From: Laetiporus sulphureus 93-53
Lineage: Eukaryota > Basidiomycota > Agaricomycetes > Polyporales > Laetiporaceae
Direction of reading: 5' to 3'
Assembly: GCF_001632365.1 (NCBI RefSeq)
Contig: NW_024468523.1
Coordinates: 219,944-283,943 of the forward strand
DNA: 64,000 bases
The translations under genes were made by a program, and so were the position numbers. How positions within the stretch are numbered: position 1 is the first letter of the stretch; every line of letters begins with the position of its first letter. This document shows, piece by piece, positions 15,011 through 25,778 of this stretch. A model generated the notes under the pieces. That model was not told the DNA's origin, did not search any database, and worked only from the letters and a program-made list of their open reading frames with translations.

Positions 15011-16765
15011 CTATGTTGCACTGCCGAAGATCTGGTACCGCCTGCAGATGCTGGGCCCGATCTCGTCGTACTGCGCCTTTGTGTGGCAGGAAGAGTAGAA
15101 CTCCGGCTAGAAGAGAGGTGAGTGCCGAAATGCTTGCAGTGACGTGGCCAACTTACAAGAGATGCAAGCAATGAGCCACCGAACCAGACTGCGTAGCTGT
15201 ATATACCGTGTTGAGCATAGAGCCCGGTTCTGGATATATAATGCGCATACTGACCGTTGACGCTTGTGAGAGATGACTTCGACCTCGACTCCGGAAGACT
15301 GAGCAATATCATCAACACCCCGTCGATTGCGATTTTAGATAGAAACTGACCTTCATGTGGCTACCGCTCGCCAGGACGCTCGCATCCAGTCTGCGGTCAA
15401 CGAGCTGCTTCAAGTCCCGCTTAAGGCGCTGGCCAAAGTGCTGGAACATGGTGGAACCTCCTGAGAGGACGATGTTCTGCAGAAATGGTCATCAGGGCTG
15501 GTTCCTCTGTGGAATGGCAATGCGGAAGGCTGACCTTGTAAAGACCGCGACGAACATCAATGGGCGATTGCTGGATGACACCATCTACAATCTCCGGCAG
15601 CGGCGTCAGGAAGTCCGAAGAATAGATCTCGGGGTTAAAGAAGATTTCAGGAGCAAGGAATCGCTCGTATCCAACATCCACCGAGTATTTCTGCGTGACA
15701 TGCATACATCAGCAAACAGCCATGCATGACATCAAAGGCAGCACTTACCCGACCAGTCACCGTATACTCCCCATCATATCTCTCGAAATACTTATACGGT
15801 TCCTGGTCGTACTTCCTGAACTCCTTGACGATGTCCTGGCACACGTAGCTGTAATTCTCCTTCACCTTGCTCGCAACCTTAAGCTGTTCCTCCGGCGGGA
15901 CGGTAGCCATCTCACCGCGCTCACGCATGAGGTTAAGCACGAATTGTGTGATATCGCGCCCAGCGATGGGGATGTGCTTAATCGCGCTGCCGATGATATA
16001 GCCTTCAGCGCAGGGGATGACGTGTGTGACACCGTCGCCAGAATCAATGACAGTGCCGGTGAGCGTGCGATCCGTGACGCGGTTCGAGGACCAGGATGCA
16101 GCCAGCGCGAGCACGGCCTGCACGGCGATATAGAGACCCTTGATGTTGAAGGACTCGAAGAAGATCTCAGCGGTTTGCTCGCGGTTCTCGGGAGGGTTCA
16201 ATGGTGGCTCAGTCTAGATCAACAGTCAATGTGTAAATTAGTTATACCCTGAAGCCATCTCATGGGCCTGAGATCAGTGCACTTACCAGGAGGAAGTAGT
16301 GATCCTCGGGCTCCGCACGAAGGTATTTAAAGATGGTCTGCTCCCAGTAACGCTCCATATGGTCCCAATTCTCAATCTGACCATGACGAATGGGGTAGTA
16401 TACTCCATAGCCCGGTGTCTGCGCGTTCGCGAGAGCTTCGTCACCTATGAAGAAGTCAAGGTCCTCTACGCCGCGCTTTGACGCGAGGTTCCCTGGTCGA
16501 GGAGGTACTGATGGTCCAGATCGTGTCGACTGTTGCACTGGTCCGCGCGTACAGATGGCGGTTGGGAAGACACTACGCCAGCAGTCAGTACCAGAAGCAC
16601 AGTACCAGCAACAAACAAGCATGTCACTCACAATGAGGGATCAGAGTTACCGGCAAAGCTGGGGGCATTCTTGAGCAGCGAATGATGTCGAAAGTGAACC
16701 TAGACGCACCCAACTTTCGAGAATCCAGTTCCATTGTCACAGATGATGGGGGCCAGCAGAGACAT
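15011..16765 (-). CDS. ARP3: actin-related protein 3 (Arp2/3 complex)
   Basis: Core subunit of the Arp2/3 complex, which nucleates branched actin filaments at endocytic sites. The protein starts [16 protein letters not shown] and continues with the actin-fold nucleotide-binding blocks: [38 protein letters not shown] and the C-terminal WFGGSLLA plus [17 protein letters not shown]. The DITQFV and [10 protein letters not shown] segments separate it from actin and from Arp2. It has about seven short introns. ATG at 16765, stop TAG at 15013-15011. It is convergent with SelO and divergent from the tRNA and ATG17. Confidence 0.95.
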
Positions 16766-16870
16766 GTTTAAGGGATCCTAGCGAAGTGACGGCGTAACGA
16801 GCTGCGGCAGGCACGGTGGCTGAAATGTATTTGAAGTGACTTAGTATATTTGGGCAAAACCGCACTAACT

Positions 16871-16953
16871 GGGTCGGTGGCGTAGTTGGTTATCGCATCT
16901 GTCTAACATAATGTGCTCACAGAAGGTCCTCAGTTCGATCCTGGGCCGACTCA
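16871..16953 (+). tRNA. tRNA-Val(AAC) with a 9-nt intron
   Basis: Complete cloverleaf: acceptor GGGTCGG pairs with CCGACTC (one G-U), D-stem GCG/CGC, anticodon stem TCTGT/ACAGA, variable AGGTC, T-stem CTCAG/CTGGG around TTCGATC, discriminator A. The loop reads CTAACA, then nine extra bases TAATGTGCT, then C. An intron after position 37 therefore leaves the normal loop CTAACAC with anticodon AAC. The sequence resembles eukaryotic tRNA-Val(AAC). It sits 105 bp from the ARP3 ATG and 86 bp from the ATG17 ATG. Confidence 0.93.
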
Positions 16954-16956
16954 TAC

Positions 16957-16961
16957 TTTTT
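16957..16961 (+). terminator. RNA polymerase III T-run terminator
   Basis: Five consecutive T residues start 4 nt after the end of the tRNA-Val gene, the usual Pol III stop signal. Confidence 0.8.
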
Positions 16962-17039
16962 CTACCCTTCGTCCCTATTTGGGTTTGTAGGCTATAGGCC
17001 TTAGCTTTACATCGAACTTCATCATCGTGAAGATTCAGC

Positions 17040-18983
17040 ATGCAGTCTTCTCCTCTTGCAGACGGACAGCCTCGTTTGGTCCCACTAGCCTTGCAGTCGA
17101 AGAAAGCCCTGCAACATGGCGAGGCTCTTTGTTCGCGTGCAAGCATGCTTTCATCCACTACCTCCCAGACAGCAATGGACGTTCTTGCACTGGATGCTAA
17201 GGTCAGATGGTTCACAGATGCAGTATTGGAACAACTCAAGGTAAGCGGTCATCATACATGCAGGCACGATGTGCGAGAAGGAAATGTGTACGAACACTTC
17301 GCTTTTAGATGGCAGCTTGCGTTGCGAAGAGCATCGAGCAGAAGCGGTCGCAGTTAGAGAAGCAGGCGGAAGTATGTCGCTCTGATCTCTCTTATATGGT
17401 GGAGCTCATTCTGTCATCTGTAGGAGTGGGACTCTCTGCGTTCCCAAAGGGCAGATTCCCTTGACAGCATCCTCGAATCTCTAGGCTCCCAAGTTGTTCC
17501 TCCAGACTTTCATTCAACCTCATCTGCCGACGTCTCTCCCTTTGGTAGCCAGCACGATTCGGATGAGGAGCACATCGATAATGCGCTCTTTGGAGAGCAA
17601 GGGCCTGGCCAGAGCCCCACGGATACGCTGCGCGACATAAGACAGAACGCACGGCCGCTCCCTAATGGCAAGACTAAGGACAGAACCTCGTGGAAGACGC
17701 TTCGTGATTTCGTGGACGAGCGCGCAGTCGAAGATGTACTCGACACGATCGAGAGCGATCGGAACGCGCTTGAAGTAGGGAGGAAGTGTTGCTTTCGTAA
17801 CGGATGCAGGTCGCTAATATTGAGCAGGATATCTTCGCTCGCACTTCCGATTATCCCGAGTCACTTTCGAAAACCATCGCCGCCATTGAGAACACCTTAC
17901 CCGCCCGAATATCTCTTCCCTCTATTGAGGACATCTGCAAAGTGCAAGAGGCGGTTTCTACCAGGATGGCCGACCTTCTCGAGAGCCTTGCCGCACATTA
18001 TGACCAGATGTCCGCCGCACTTAGAGAACATGAGGCTGGCGAGGAGTTTGGCAAAGACGACCTGCAACGTTCGTACTGGTTATTTTTCTGAATCGAGCCG
18101 TTCTCTAGATCATATCGGCTCACTTCCTCACAGAAATGAACCGAGATACCAATGAGCTTCCCGCTATCATCGCGGAGCTAGAAGAATGCGTCACTGCTAT
18201 TGAGGCTCCCCAGTAAGCCACCTTTGTGAGAAAGCGTTTGGGTTGTGGTAAATGTCTCTGTTTGAACAGTGGGCAGCTGCTGGTCTCAAAGCGAAAAGCA
18301 CAGGAGCACCTTGAGACACATCGACAAATGCTAACTGACCTGGATGAGTTAGGTGAAATCATGTCTGAGATGTTCGAGCGTCAACAGGTAGTTGAGGTAT
18401 GTGCCTTGTGTGCCGTTTCGTTCATTTTCTCATTTATGAACGGCATATGCTATCAGAATGAAAGCACGGAGCATCTCGCCTTACTGCAACATCACCTCAT
18501 CACTATCGAAGATCTATACCATCGTTTCACCTCCTACCAATATTCATACAACAAGCTGTTGCTTGAGCTTGTACGCCGCCGGAAGTACCGTGACACTGCG
18601 GAACACATCGTCAAACGCATGGTGGCAGAGCTTGATGCGATGGTTGATGGTGTGTGGATGTGTTTTGGTTATCTCGCCGACGCTCTGAGTCTCCATGTCT
18701 TACTGCAGAGGAGCGGCAGCTCAGGGAAGAGTTCAACGCAGAACACGGGCAGCACCTGCCTGAGGATGTCTGTCTCTATGTCCAGGACGCCCCAACGCGA
18801 TGGAATATCATTCCATCGAACGGGAACCGGGCTGAGGTGCTGCCAGACTTGGACAGCGATCTACTGGAGGAGGTGGGTTGCAGTTGCTAAGCTGCCTTTC
18901 AATATCTTCGCTCATGATCATGTCAGGCTAGGAGCAAGATTGGTGGTGCGGAAAGTGCGGTGATCGGCAGTCAGAGCTTTTGA
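17040..18983 (+). CDS. ATG17: autophagy scaffold protein ATG17
   Basis: Scaffold that organises the Atg1 kinase complex at the pre-autophagosomal structure. After a Ser/Leu-rich start, the diagnostic block VRWFTDAVLEQLK...MAACVAKSIEQK appears. Long alpha-helical, coiled-coil-rich segments follow (SKTIAAIENTLPARI, LAALYD-like DLLESLAAHYDQ, HLALLQHHLITIEDLYHRF, YNKLLLELVRRRKYRD) and the C-terminal EEFNAEHGQHLPEDVC region typical of ATG17-like proteins. About seven introns. ATG 17040. The last exon reads ARSKIGGAES...SQSF with stop TGA 18981-18983; an alternative acceptor 5 nt downstream would give a different short tail ending near 19010. Confidence 0.87.
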
Positions 18984-19844
18984 CAATGGGAGGCTATAGC
19001 CGTTTGTTTTAGGCGTGCCACGAACGTTCTTGAATAGCTATTGTTCCGCGGATGCACAGGCGATGGCGAAGGCTGTTCTCTCCTAATTTGCACAGGCAGA
19101 GGTGCCATTCATCGCCTACAACAGCTGGAATGGTAACAGCCTCTTTATTATATGTGCTGTAGCCCAGGCGCACGGCGAACGAAACGCGGTCACGTGGATG
19201 GTGACCGACGCGTCAGTCACGGCACGTAACATCATCCAGCAGTCCAGCCGCAGATGATTACAACGACATGAAAGCCGTACAACATCGTCTCACCGCTCTC
19301 CCAGATGCATTGATCTCAGTAAGCTGCGTACATCTAGAATTTCTCATAATTCACATCAAAACGGGAACATTGCGTGAATTATTGCCAATTTGCGTTGCGG
19401 ACACGACCACCAGAGCACGTGTGAAAGGAACCCTGTATATCACCGTTTTAACGAGGCATACATTGTTATCGAACTATATTATCTCAGCAAATGGCTACAG
19501 TGGAACAAGAGACGGACCGTTACGGATGATACCACGCAAAGCGATCCTACAGCAGCACATGTGGACTCTCGATAGGAATGATATCCATAGCTTAAAGCAA
19601 GCATCTTCCGATGCATATAACATTATCGCTGTGGGTTTTCAAAGCAGACATTGTTATGATAAGAGTCACGTTGAACATGAATCATCCAGCCAGGCCTGCT
19701 CATAACCCACACATCAGCAGCTAGCTATTGTGGACTCGCTGAAATCAGTATTTGAAACATCACGCTACTATTACATTGAACTGAAGTCTGGTGTGAAGTG
19801 GTAATGAATGACAGAAAACAGCAGATCGATTGATAAATTCGACT
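18984..19844. other. convergent intergenic region, no gene seen
   Basis: 860 bp between the 3' ends of ATG17 (+) and the secreted nuclease gene (-). Contains only short ORFs with no domain and no splice logic. Confidence 0.6.
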
Positions 19845-22392
19845 TTAACGACGGGGCCACCACCCAGCAAAAGATGTAAACATGCGCGACAAGATTGCCA
19901 CCAGCATTGTCGTACGACCTGGGAGTGCAAGTGCATCAGCGAGATATAAAGGTGCGATGTCCTGCACCTTACCTTTCTTCATTCCCTCCTCCCTTGCACA
20001 CGCCCAGATCTTCGCCACCGTAGGGTCGTGGTCGCTCGCCTGTGCGCTCTTGCTATCCGCCCACGTATTCAAGTGCACATGTTCGACCTCTGCTTCTTGC
20101 ACAGCAACCGCCTTCGACAGGAATATATGGTCGATCTCCTGCGCATGCTGCTCGTATACGTATGTGTAGCGCTCCTCTTTGGATATACCGGCAACCTCGT
20201 TGACGTCGGAAAGAAGGCCTTCAAATGGCGCGAACACGGAGCTTGTCTGGATGAATTCATTCATATCACCGCCGACGATGATGTGCGCATTTGGATCTTG
20301 CACAAGTAGAGATTGGACAAAGGTCTGCGATGGCTGACGAGTTCAACAAGCGCACTGACGAAGCAAGGGCATGTACTGACCGCAGTCACGTTCACTTGCG
20401 CGGTCCGCTGGTCGCTTTTGCCATTGACCGGCGGGCGCGCATCGCCTTGAGCAGATGAGCTATCGCGCTTCGAACTATAATGAACATTGACCGTGTAAAA
20501 TCGCTCGCCGGTCGTCGTCTGCCATACAGCTGCAATCGGCTTGCGTGCTCCATCCCAGGCGGCATTTCTTGGATCTATGCGTCCCGGATTCCGACTGGGA
20601 AGTGCAGTAGTCAGCCATATCATATCGACCGGACAAGATAACTGAAGTATATACCTAAGAGTAAGCTGCCCTTTGTCGTCTAACACAACTTCCGTCGCCT
20701 CGGTCGCATTCCCTACAGGAGACCCAGGGACAAGTGAGACCTTTTCTGGGCGCCATCTAGAGAGGAGATCCGTCGACGTCAGCAGCAGTGTGCAAGATAC
20801 ACCCACTCACAAGTACGCGACTCGTATGTTCCCACCTGGTTGCCCGCCGTCCACATTATCCTCCGGTTCGACGTTGGTGAACTTATAATGCACTTCGTCG
20901 TGGGTCGCAGACGCGATAGCACTGGTTAGTCTGCTCAGGGTCTTGTTAGCCGAGACCGTCCCATCGTCCTTCGTGCCAGAATCGTCTTGAATTTCCTGCA
21001 AGAACATTATATCGGGGGAGCTGAGGTAGTTGGCGATGTGCATCGCAATGGTCTGGAGATGGTGCGAACGCGGTCCCATATTCTCCACCTACCACATATC
21101 AGCTAGCGTCATCGCACTTTTTAAGACGCTAGCCACCCACGTTGTAATCTCCGATAGTCAGAGAGCACGCGTTGTCTTCGGATATCAGTGAAGACGGAGA
21201 CACTGTCTCATTTGGCGTACCGAGAACACTCGGCGCAGTGAGAGGCAGGATATAATAGTTGCCGTACTAAGCAGTACAACGGACGTCGGGCGCATATACT
21301 TACCATTGGGATTGATTTGGCGCACCTGATATGTAACTACACCTGTAACATTGCTGAGGGCCGTTCCCATCTGTGTCCGTGGAAGGTTCGTGTCGTCTAG
21401 AGGATATCCGAGCAGAATAGCCCCAGGGTGCGCATCAGGTGCGTCACCGAAGTCTAAAATATCGCGACGTTCAGCTGAGCTTTTGTATGATGATTGAAGA
21501 AAATGACCAGACGAGGTCAAGGACAGACCGCCCCTCGTATTCTTTCCGTCGACAGGCCAGTCTCCATAGATCCAGATCGAACCGAATCTGTCAGGGAAGT
21601 TCGCTGCCACAGGCTTTGGCACCGTCACCAGCTGACCCTCCAAACTCTTCCAAAAATCAAGGCCGTACAGGTCCGGCTGCAAAGTCGCATTTACTGACTC
21701 GAGTAGAGTCATGTTATTTGGGATCGACAACCAGCCGTCTGGTCCATCATCAGAAGCTGAAAGCTGGCCAATAGGTGGGATGCGCTCTTTCCCGAGCAGG
21801 ACTGGCGTGATTTCGTTGCCGTGTGAGAGGATGTTGATGTCGCGGATCAGGTCGAGCTCGGTCAGGAACAGGTCGTTTGGGCTGTACTTTGGCCGGTATT
21901 CCGTGACGCGACCCGAGAGCGAGATAGCATCTTCTACTTTCACATTCCTCAGGGGGGTCGAACCATATATGCGTAGCCCATTGGACACTCGAGGGTCTTG
22001 GGAGGGTTCGCCCACAATCCAAGCGCCATATTTATCCTGAGACAGAATTGTTACATTCACACGAGTATGATGACGAGTTCATGCAAGCATGTCACAAGGT
22101 CCCCACACAGAGTAGGTGAAATCGCGAATGATAATGCTCATAATGCTCTCACGCCCATCGCACCTGCAAATGCAGGTGCGATGGAGGACTTATTACGGCT
22201 AACAACACCAATAAAACAACACCAAGGAGCGCGTACCTTAGCCGTTACAAAGCCAATGACATCTTCCACCATCTGGCCAGCTAGAGGGGATCGAAAGGAT
22301 GTGCCTTGTATGTCGCAGACAGTGATTGCTGAAATAGAGATTGAACTGCTCGCAATCAACGCAATCAACGCGCTCAAAGAGCCGATGAGCAT
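19845..22392 (-). CDS. secreted endonuclease/exonuclease/phosphatase-family nuclease
   Basis: Predicted extracellular metal-dependent nuclease. It begins with a signal peptide (MLIGSLSALIALIASSS, cleavage near SISA), then an OB-like N-terminal region (VCDIQGTSFRSPLAGQ, GAWIVGEPSQDPRVSNG, SGRVTEYR). The C-terminal EEP catalytic domain has all its motifs intact: DYNVEN, IMFLQEIQDD, VNVHYSSK, VGGDMNEF, IDHIFLS and ASDHDP. This N-domain plus EEP layout is that of ExeM/NucH-type secreted DNases. ATG at 22392; stop TAA 19847-19845. The first intron (about 22240-22045) is about 200 nt and carries a perfect 14-bp hairpin. A role in scavenging extracellular DNA is inferred from the family. Confidence 0.87.
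22155..22184. repeat. perfect 14-bp inverted repeat (hairpin) in the nuclease first intron
   Basis: CCATCGCACCTGCA is followed by AA and then its exact reverse complement TGCAGGTGCGATGG. In the transcript it would fold into a stem with a minimal loop. It lies in the first intron of the minus-strand nuclease gene. Confidence 0.85.
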
Positions 22393-22662
22393 GATGAGAA
22401 AGTCAATGGGGCAAGTTACGGTGCAGCTTCTGAGGATGCGATATACTGGGACAGCCTCAGGGCGCAGCAGAACGGATGAAAGACCTTTTACAGAAGAGAC
22501 GCCTCCTGTAGAATGCTTCTGAGCGTTGCCCTGCCGTTAGGAGAGCATACCGGAAAAGGTAGCCTCACGTTCGCCACGAGGTGTCTTCGCTGTAAAGTAT
22601 GGCCGTGGCCGTATCTCTCAACATACGAACCGGTCCACTGCAAGAGAACAGAAAGCAAGGCG

Positions 22663-23329
22663 TTAGTATGCACTGCAGACATGAAGCAATTTGCGCATGT
22701 GACAAATGCTTAGCAAATGTCGATAGGTTTTTTGCCTTTGTGATCTCAATTTGCTACAGTTCCTTCCCACATTCCATATTAAGTATTTGCATAATAATAT
22801 GTTAGAGGCAGAAATTAAAAATCATATATTTTAAGAAATGACACCATTTTCAAACTCACCAAATACATTTAGAATTTGAGCACTGTTGAATGTAATCATA
22901 CATTTTGAATTTCAAACTATAACATGTATAAAATATCCAGTAGCAGATGAAGGTGTAATTACGGTGAATGACTTTCATTCTAGTAATCTTGGCTAGAATG
23001 ACTTCAGTAGGGAAGTAGAATGTAGGCATAATCACACCTTCATCTGCTACTGGATATTTTATACATGTCATAGTTTGAAATTCAAAAATGTATAATTACA
23101 TTCAACAGCACTCAAATTCTAAATGTATTTGGTGAGTTTGAAAATGGTGTCATTTCTTAAATATATGATATTAAATTTCTGCCTCCAACATATTATATGC
23201 AAATACTTAATACGGAATGTGGGAAGGAACCGTAGCAAATTGAGATCACAAAGGCAAAAAATCTGTCGACATTTGCTAAGCATTTGCCACATGCGCAAAT
23301 CGCTTCATGTCTGCGGTGATGTTTGCTAA
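22663..23329. mobile_element. foldback/MITE-like element with about 300-bp inverted arms
   Basis: Two arms (about 22663-22961 and 23029-23329) are reverse complements of each other with scattered substitutions, around a 67-bp spacer. Matching landmarks include TGCAGACATGAAGC / GCTTCATGTCTGC at the tips and AGTAGCAGATGAAGGTGT / ACACCTTCATCTGCTACT at the spacer. The spacer itself contains a smaller CATTCTAG...CTAGAATG inverted repeat. The element is A+T-rich, unlike its neighbours, and has no ORF of note. A flanking TA (TTAG...CTAA) is compatible with a TA target duplication but is not decisive. It lies between the start of the nuclease gene and the LysM gene, so it occupies their shared upstream region. 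Confidence 0.88.
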
Positions 23330-23520
23330 AGGGCCCTTTCGTCTGCCTCAGACAGTTAAAATCACATGATCAACGCCCTCGCGGCAGCTATCCGCAATAA
23401 GTATTGCCGACGAGTTCACTTTCACAGTACTTCTATCCGCGCACTTCCATTCAACCCCCCTTGCTGTGGCTGCTCTTTCTGCTTTCGCTTGTATTACCCA
23501 CCTGCAACCCGTCCTACGTC

Positions 23521-24709
23521 ATGTCAATGTCGGGCTTGGATCGCTCGACCTTTCTCTGCCTCGCTTGTTCCTCTTCGCTACCTCCTCGCAGGTCGATGAA
23601 CAAGGCTTTCGGGGGAAACAATTTAGCCTCCGATGACGTTTTCCTCACTCGTTGCTGCAATAGACCAATATGCCCCACATGTATCAGCAGGAATCCCCGT
23701 TTGGCGAGGTACAACCCATGTCTCCACTGTTTGGGCGGAGTGGATGCAGTCAGTGCGAGCAAGGCGAAACTTCAAACAGGAAGAGATAAACAGGCCATCC
23801 CTGTGAATGTTGACGGTGCAATACGAGATGAGGACGTCTTCGTATTGGATGATGATGACCCAGACGAACTGGACGACTCTTGCAGTGCGGAGTCGGGCTC
23901 GCCAGCCCCTAGCATGCCTCCCCCGGCCTATACTGATAGTGGTTCTGACTCAGCGGCATCACCTCTTGATGGATCAAGTCATGATGGGGTAAAGGAGAAC
24001 GTCGAAGCAGGGTCACAGGCAGTCGCCGCTCTGACACCATCCAGCCCTCATCGATACTACCTGAAACCCAATGACACGCTAGTCGGAATCGCACTGCATT
24101 TTCGTGTAGATGTACGTGATGTCTCCATGGGTAGTGAATGGCCTCTTCTAACTGCATGTGCTGCAGGGTCGAATACTGTGCCGTCTGAACGGCCTCCCCC
24201 CTAGCACTCTCCGCACCACTCCACATCTCCTACATACCCGCACATATCTCAATCTTCCCCCGTCAGCGAGTGGCATAGATATTCACGACCCATTGTCTGA
24301 CAGCGCCGGTTCCGTGGAGGTCGCAGTCCGCGAGGCTCGGCGCGCCCGCGAGCGAGCGGAGAAGCGCTTCCAAGTCTTGACGAAGGAGGCAGACTGGCGT
24401 GTCGCAAGAGCGTACGTTGCCGTCGCAGACGTAGACGATCCTGACGAGAGCGGCGAGCTCAAGTCAAAGTCCAAGTCGTTCGAGAGTACACTAGACATGC
24501 CGAAACAGCGACGTGTTGGCGGAAGTGCGGAAGGACGCTTGGAAGAGCGTGCTATAGACCGATACCTAGACGATGAGGAATGGGAGGAGAGAGAAAGGAG
24601 GGAAGGGCGGGGAATCTCGATACCGTCCTTTCCGTACTTTCGCGATGCGTCTAGCTCGAGTCGTATTGGCGACTCGTCTGAAAAACGCTGGTGGAGATGG
24701 CAACAGTGA
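23521..24709 (+). CDS. LysM domain protein with N-terminal Cys-rich zinc-binding module
   Basis: Two exons (23521-24111, 24167-24709) give 377 aa. The N-terminus has paired cysteines of a likely zinc-binding fold: CLAC, then RCCNRPICPTC, then CLHC. An acidic/Ser-rich linker follows, then one LysM domain split by the intron (YYLKPNDTLVGIALHFRVD + GRILCRLNGLPP...LNLP). The C-terminal part is charged and helical (EARRARERAEKRF). There is no signal peptide, so this is the intracellular LysM type seen in eukaryotes rather than a chitin-binding effector. I used ATG 23521; the frame upstream to 23404 is open but has no ATG before it. Function unknown. Confidence 0.82.
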
Positions 24710-25013
24710 CGTTTGCTATTCGAAGCTTTTGAACCTATACGGGCCATCATGTCTCAGCGGGATCCATGTTGCGTCCGCGCAGGCTCGTTCTTGTTTTTTT
24801 AAGCAGGCTCTCCGACCGCTACTATCTCTTTAAGTATAGCTCGATCTGCAGTGGAGGAGGTGAAGACTATTTTTACTGCATCATCTTTCTCGTATGCAGA
24901 TTGCCAATACGGCCATCTCACATCGTCTTTCGGGCTGCCTCCACTTTCCTGCGCTCTTCACTTTCTTCGGGGGGTCTCGCCGCTCAGTTTGGCCGGTGGG
25001 GGGTAGCGTGGTG

Positions 25014-25585
25014 CTCCCTTGGCAAAGGAGCGTAGTGCTGGGCATGCTGGCAGCTGCGTCGCTCTCTTATCGTTGCTGGATTGTGCTAACGAACAGACTG
25101 GGGGTGTCCCCTTGGCGAAGGGACTTAATGGCTGGGCATGCTGGCCGCCTTCCTGTCACTTTTGCATCGGCACCTATGGGGGGTGCAGATGTTTAGCGCC
25201 GAACGGCATTGCAGTCTCCCCTTGGTGAAGGGAGTTCGCAGCTGGACTACCGGCGCTGCAGTGCAAGTTCTCGCCTTTGGCGAGTGCGCTCTCCTCAAGG
25301 ACTACTCTTCGGAGTAGCCACCCAAAAGGGTCCGAAAGGATAGAGGTCGATAAGAGGGGGCATTGGGTGATAACAAGCCGACCGAAAGGACAGGCCACCC
25401 CCCTCCTGTGTCCTCTGGGCATGGGACGTTAGTCAGGATAAACCAAACTCTGGGGCAGTGTCATGCTGCGACTCCTAGCCCGGTAGCGTCCCTGGCGAGA
25501 CGGAGATCACGAACACTTATTACGGGGATCCGCGCCTACGTGTAGTCTCCCCTTGGTGAAGGGAGTTCGCAGCTGGGTTACTGGC
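25014..25585 (+). repeat. four copies of a hairpin motif in the LINE leader
   Basis: Copies start near 25014, 25106, 25214 and 25545. Each has a short self-complementary core of the type CCCTTGGYRAAGGG, followed 10-12 nt on by GCTGG and ending in GGC. Copies 3 and 4 are near-identical over 40 nt (shared core TTGGTGAAGGGAGTTCGCAG), while copies 1 and 2 are diverged and share GCTGGGCATGCTGGC. Spacings are irregular (about 92, 108 and 331 bp). Confidence 0.8.
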
Positions 25586-25778
25586 GCTACATAGGCATAT
25601 GCGAACCGGGTGTCGTGGCACGGGAAAGCGATCCTGGGGGTGGCGCCCTGGGGCTATCGCCGAGCCGTAGCAGGGCAGGGGGAGAACCTCTGCCCTGGCT
25701 CGAGAGGTCTAAATCCTCCGTCGGTGGGTCCTCGTGAAAGACGAGGTGTACCTGCATAAGTTGATACCGCGTCACGGT

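Noticed and set aside
19268..19705. 145-codon plus-strand ORF downstream of ATG17
   Set aside because: No domain, unusual composition, no promoter or splice evidence.
25200..25600. HDV-like ribozyme in the LINE leader
   Set aside because: Hairpins are clear, but I could not trace the nested double pseudoknot and catalytic cytidine; only the repeated hairpin motif is reported.
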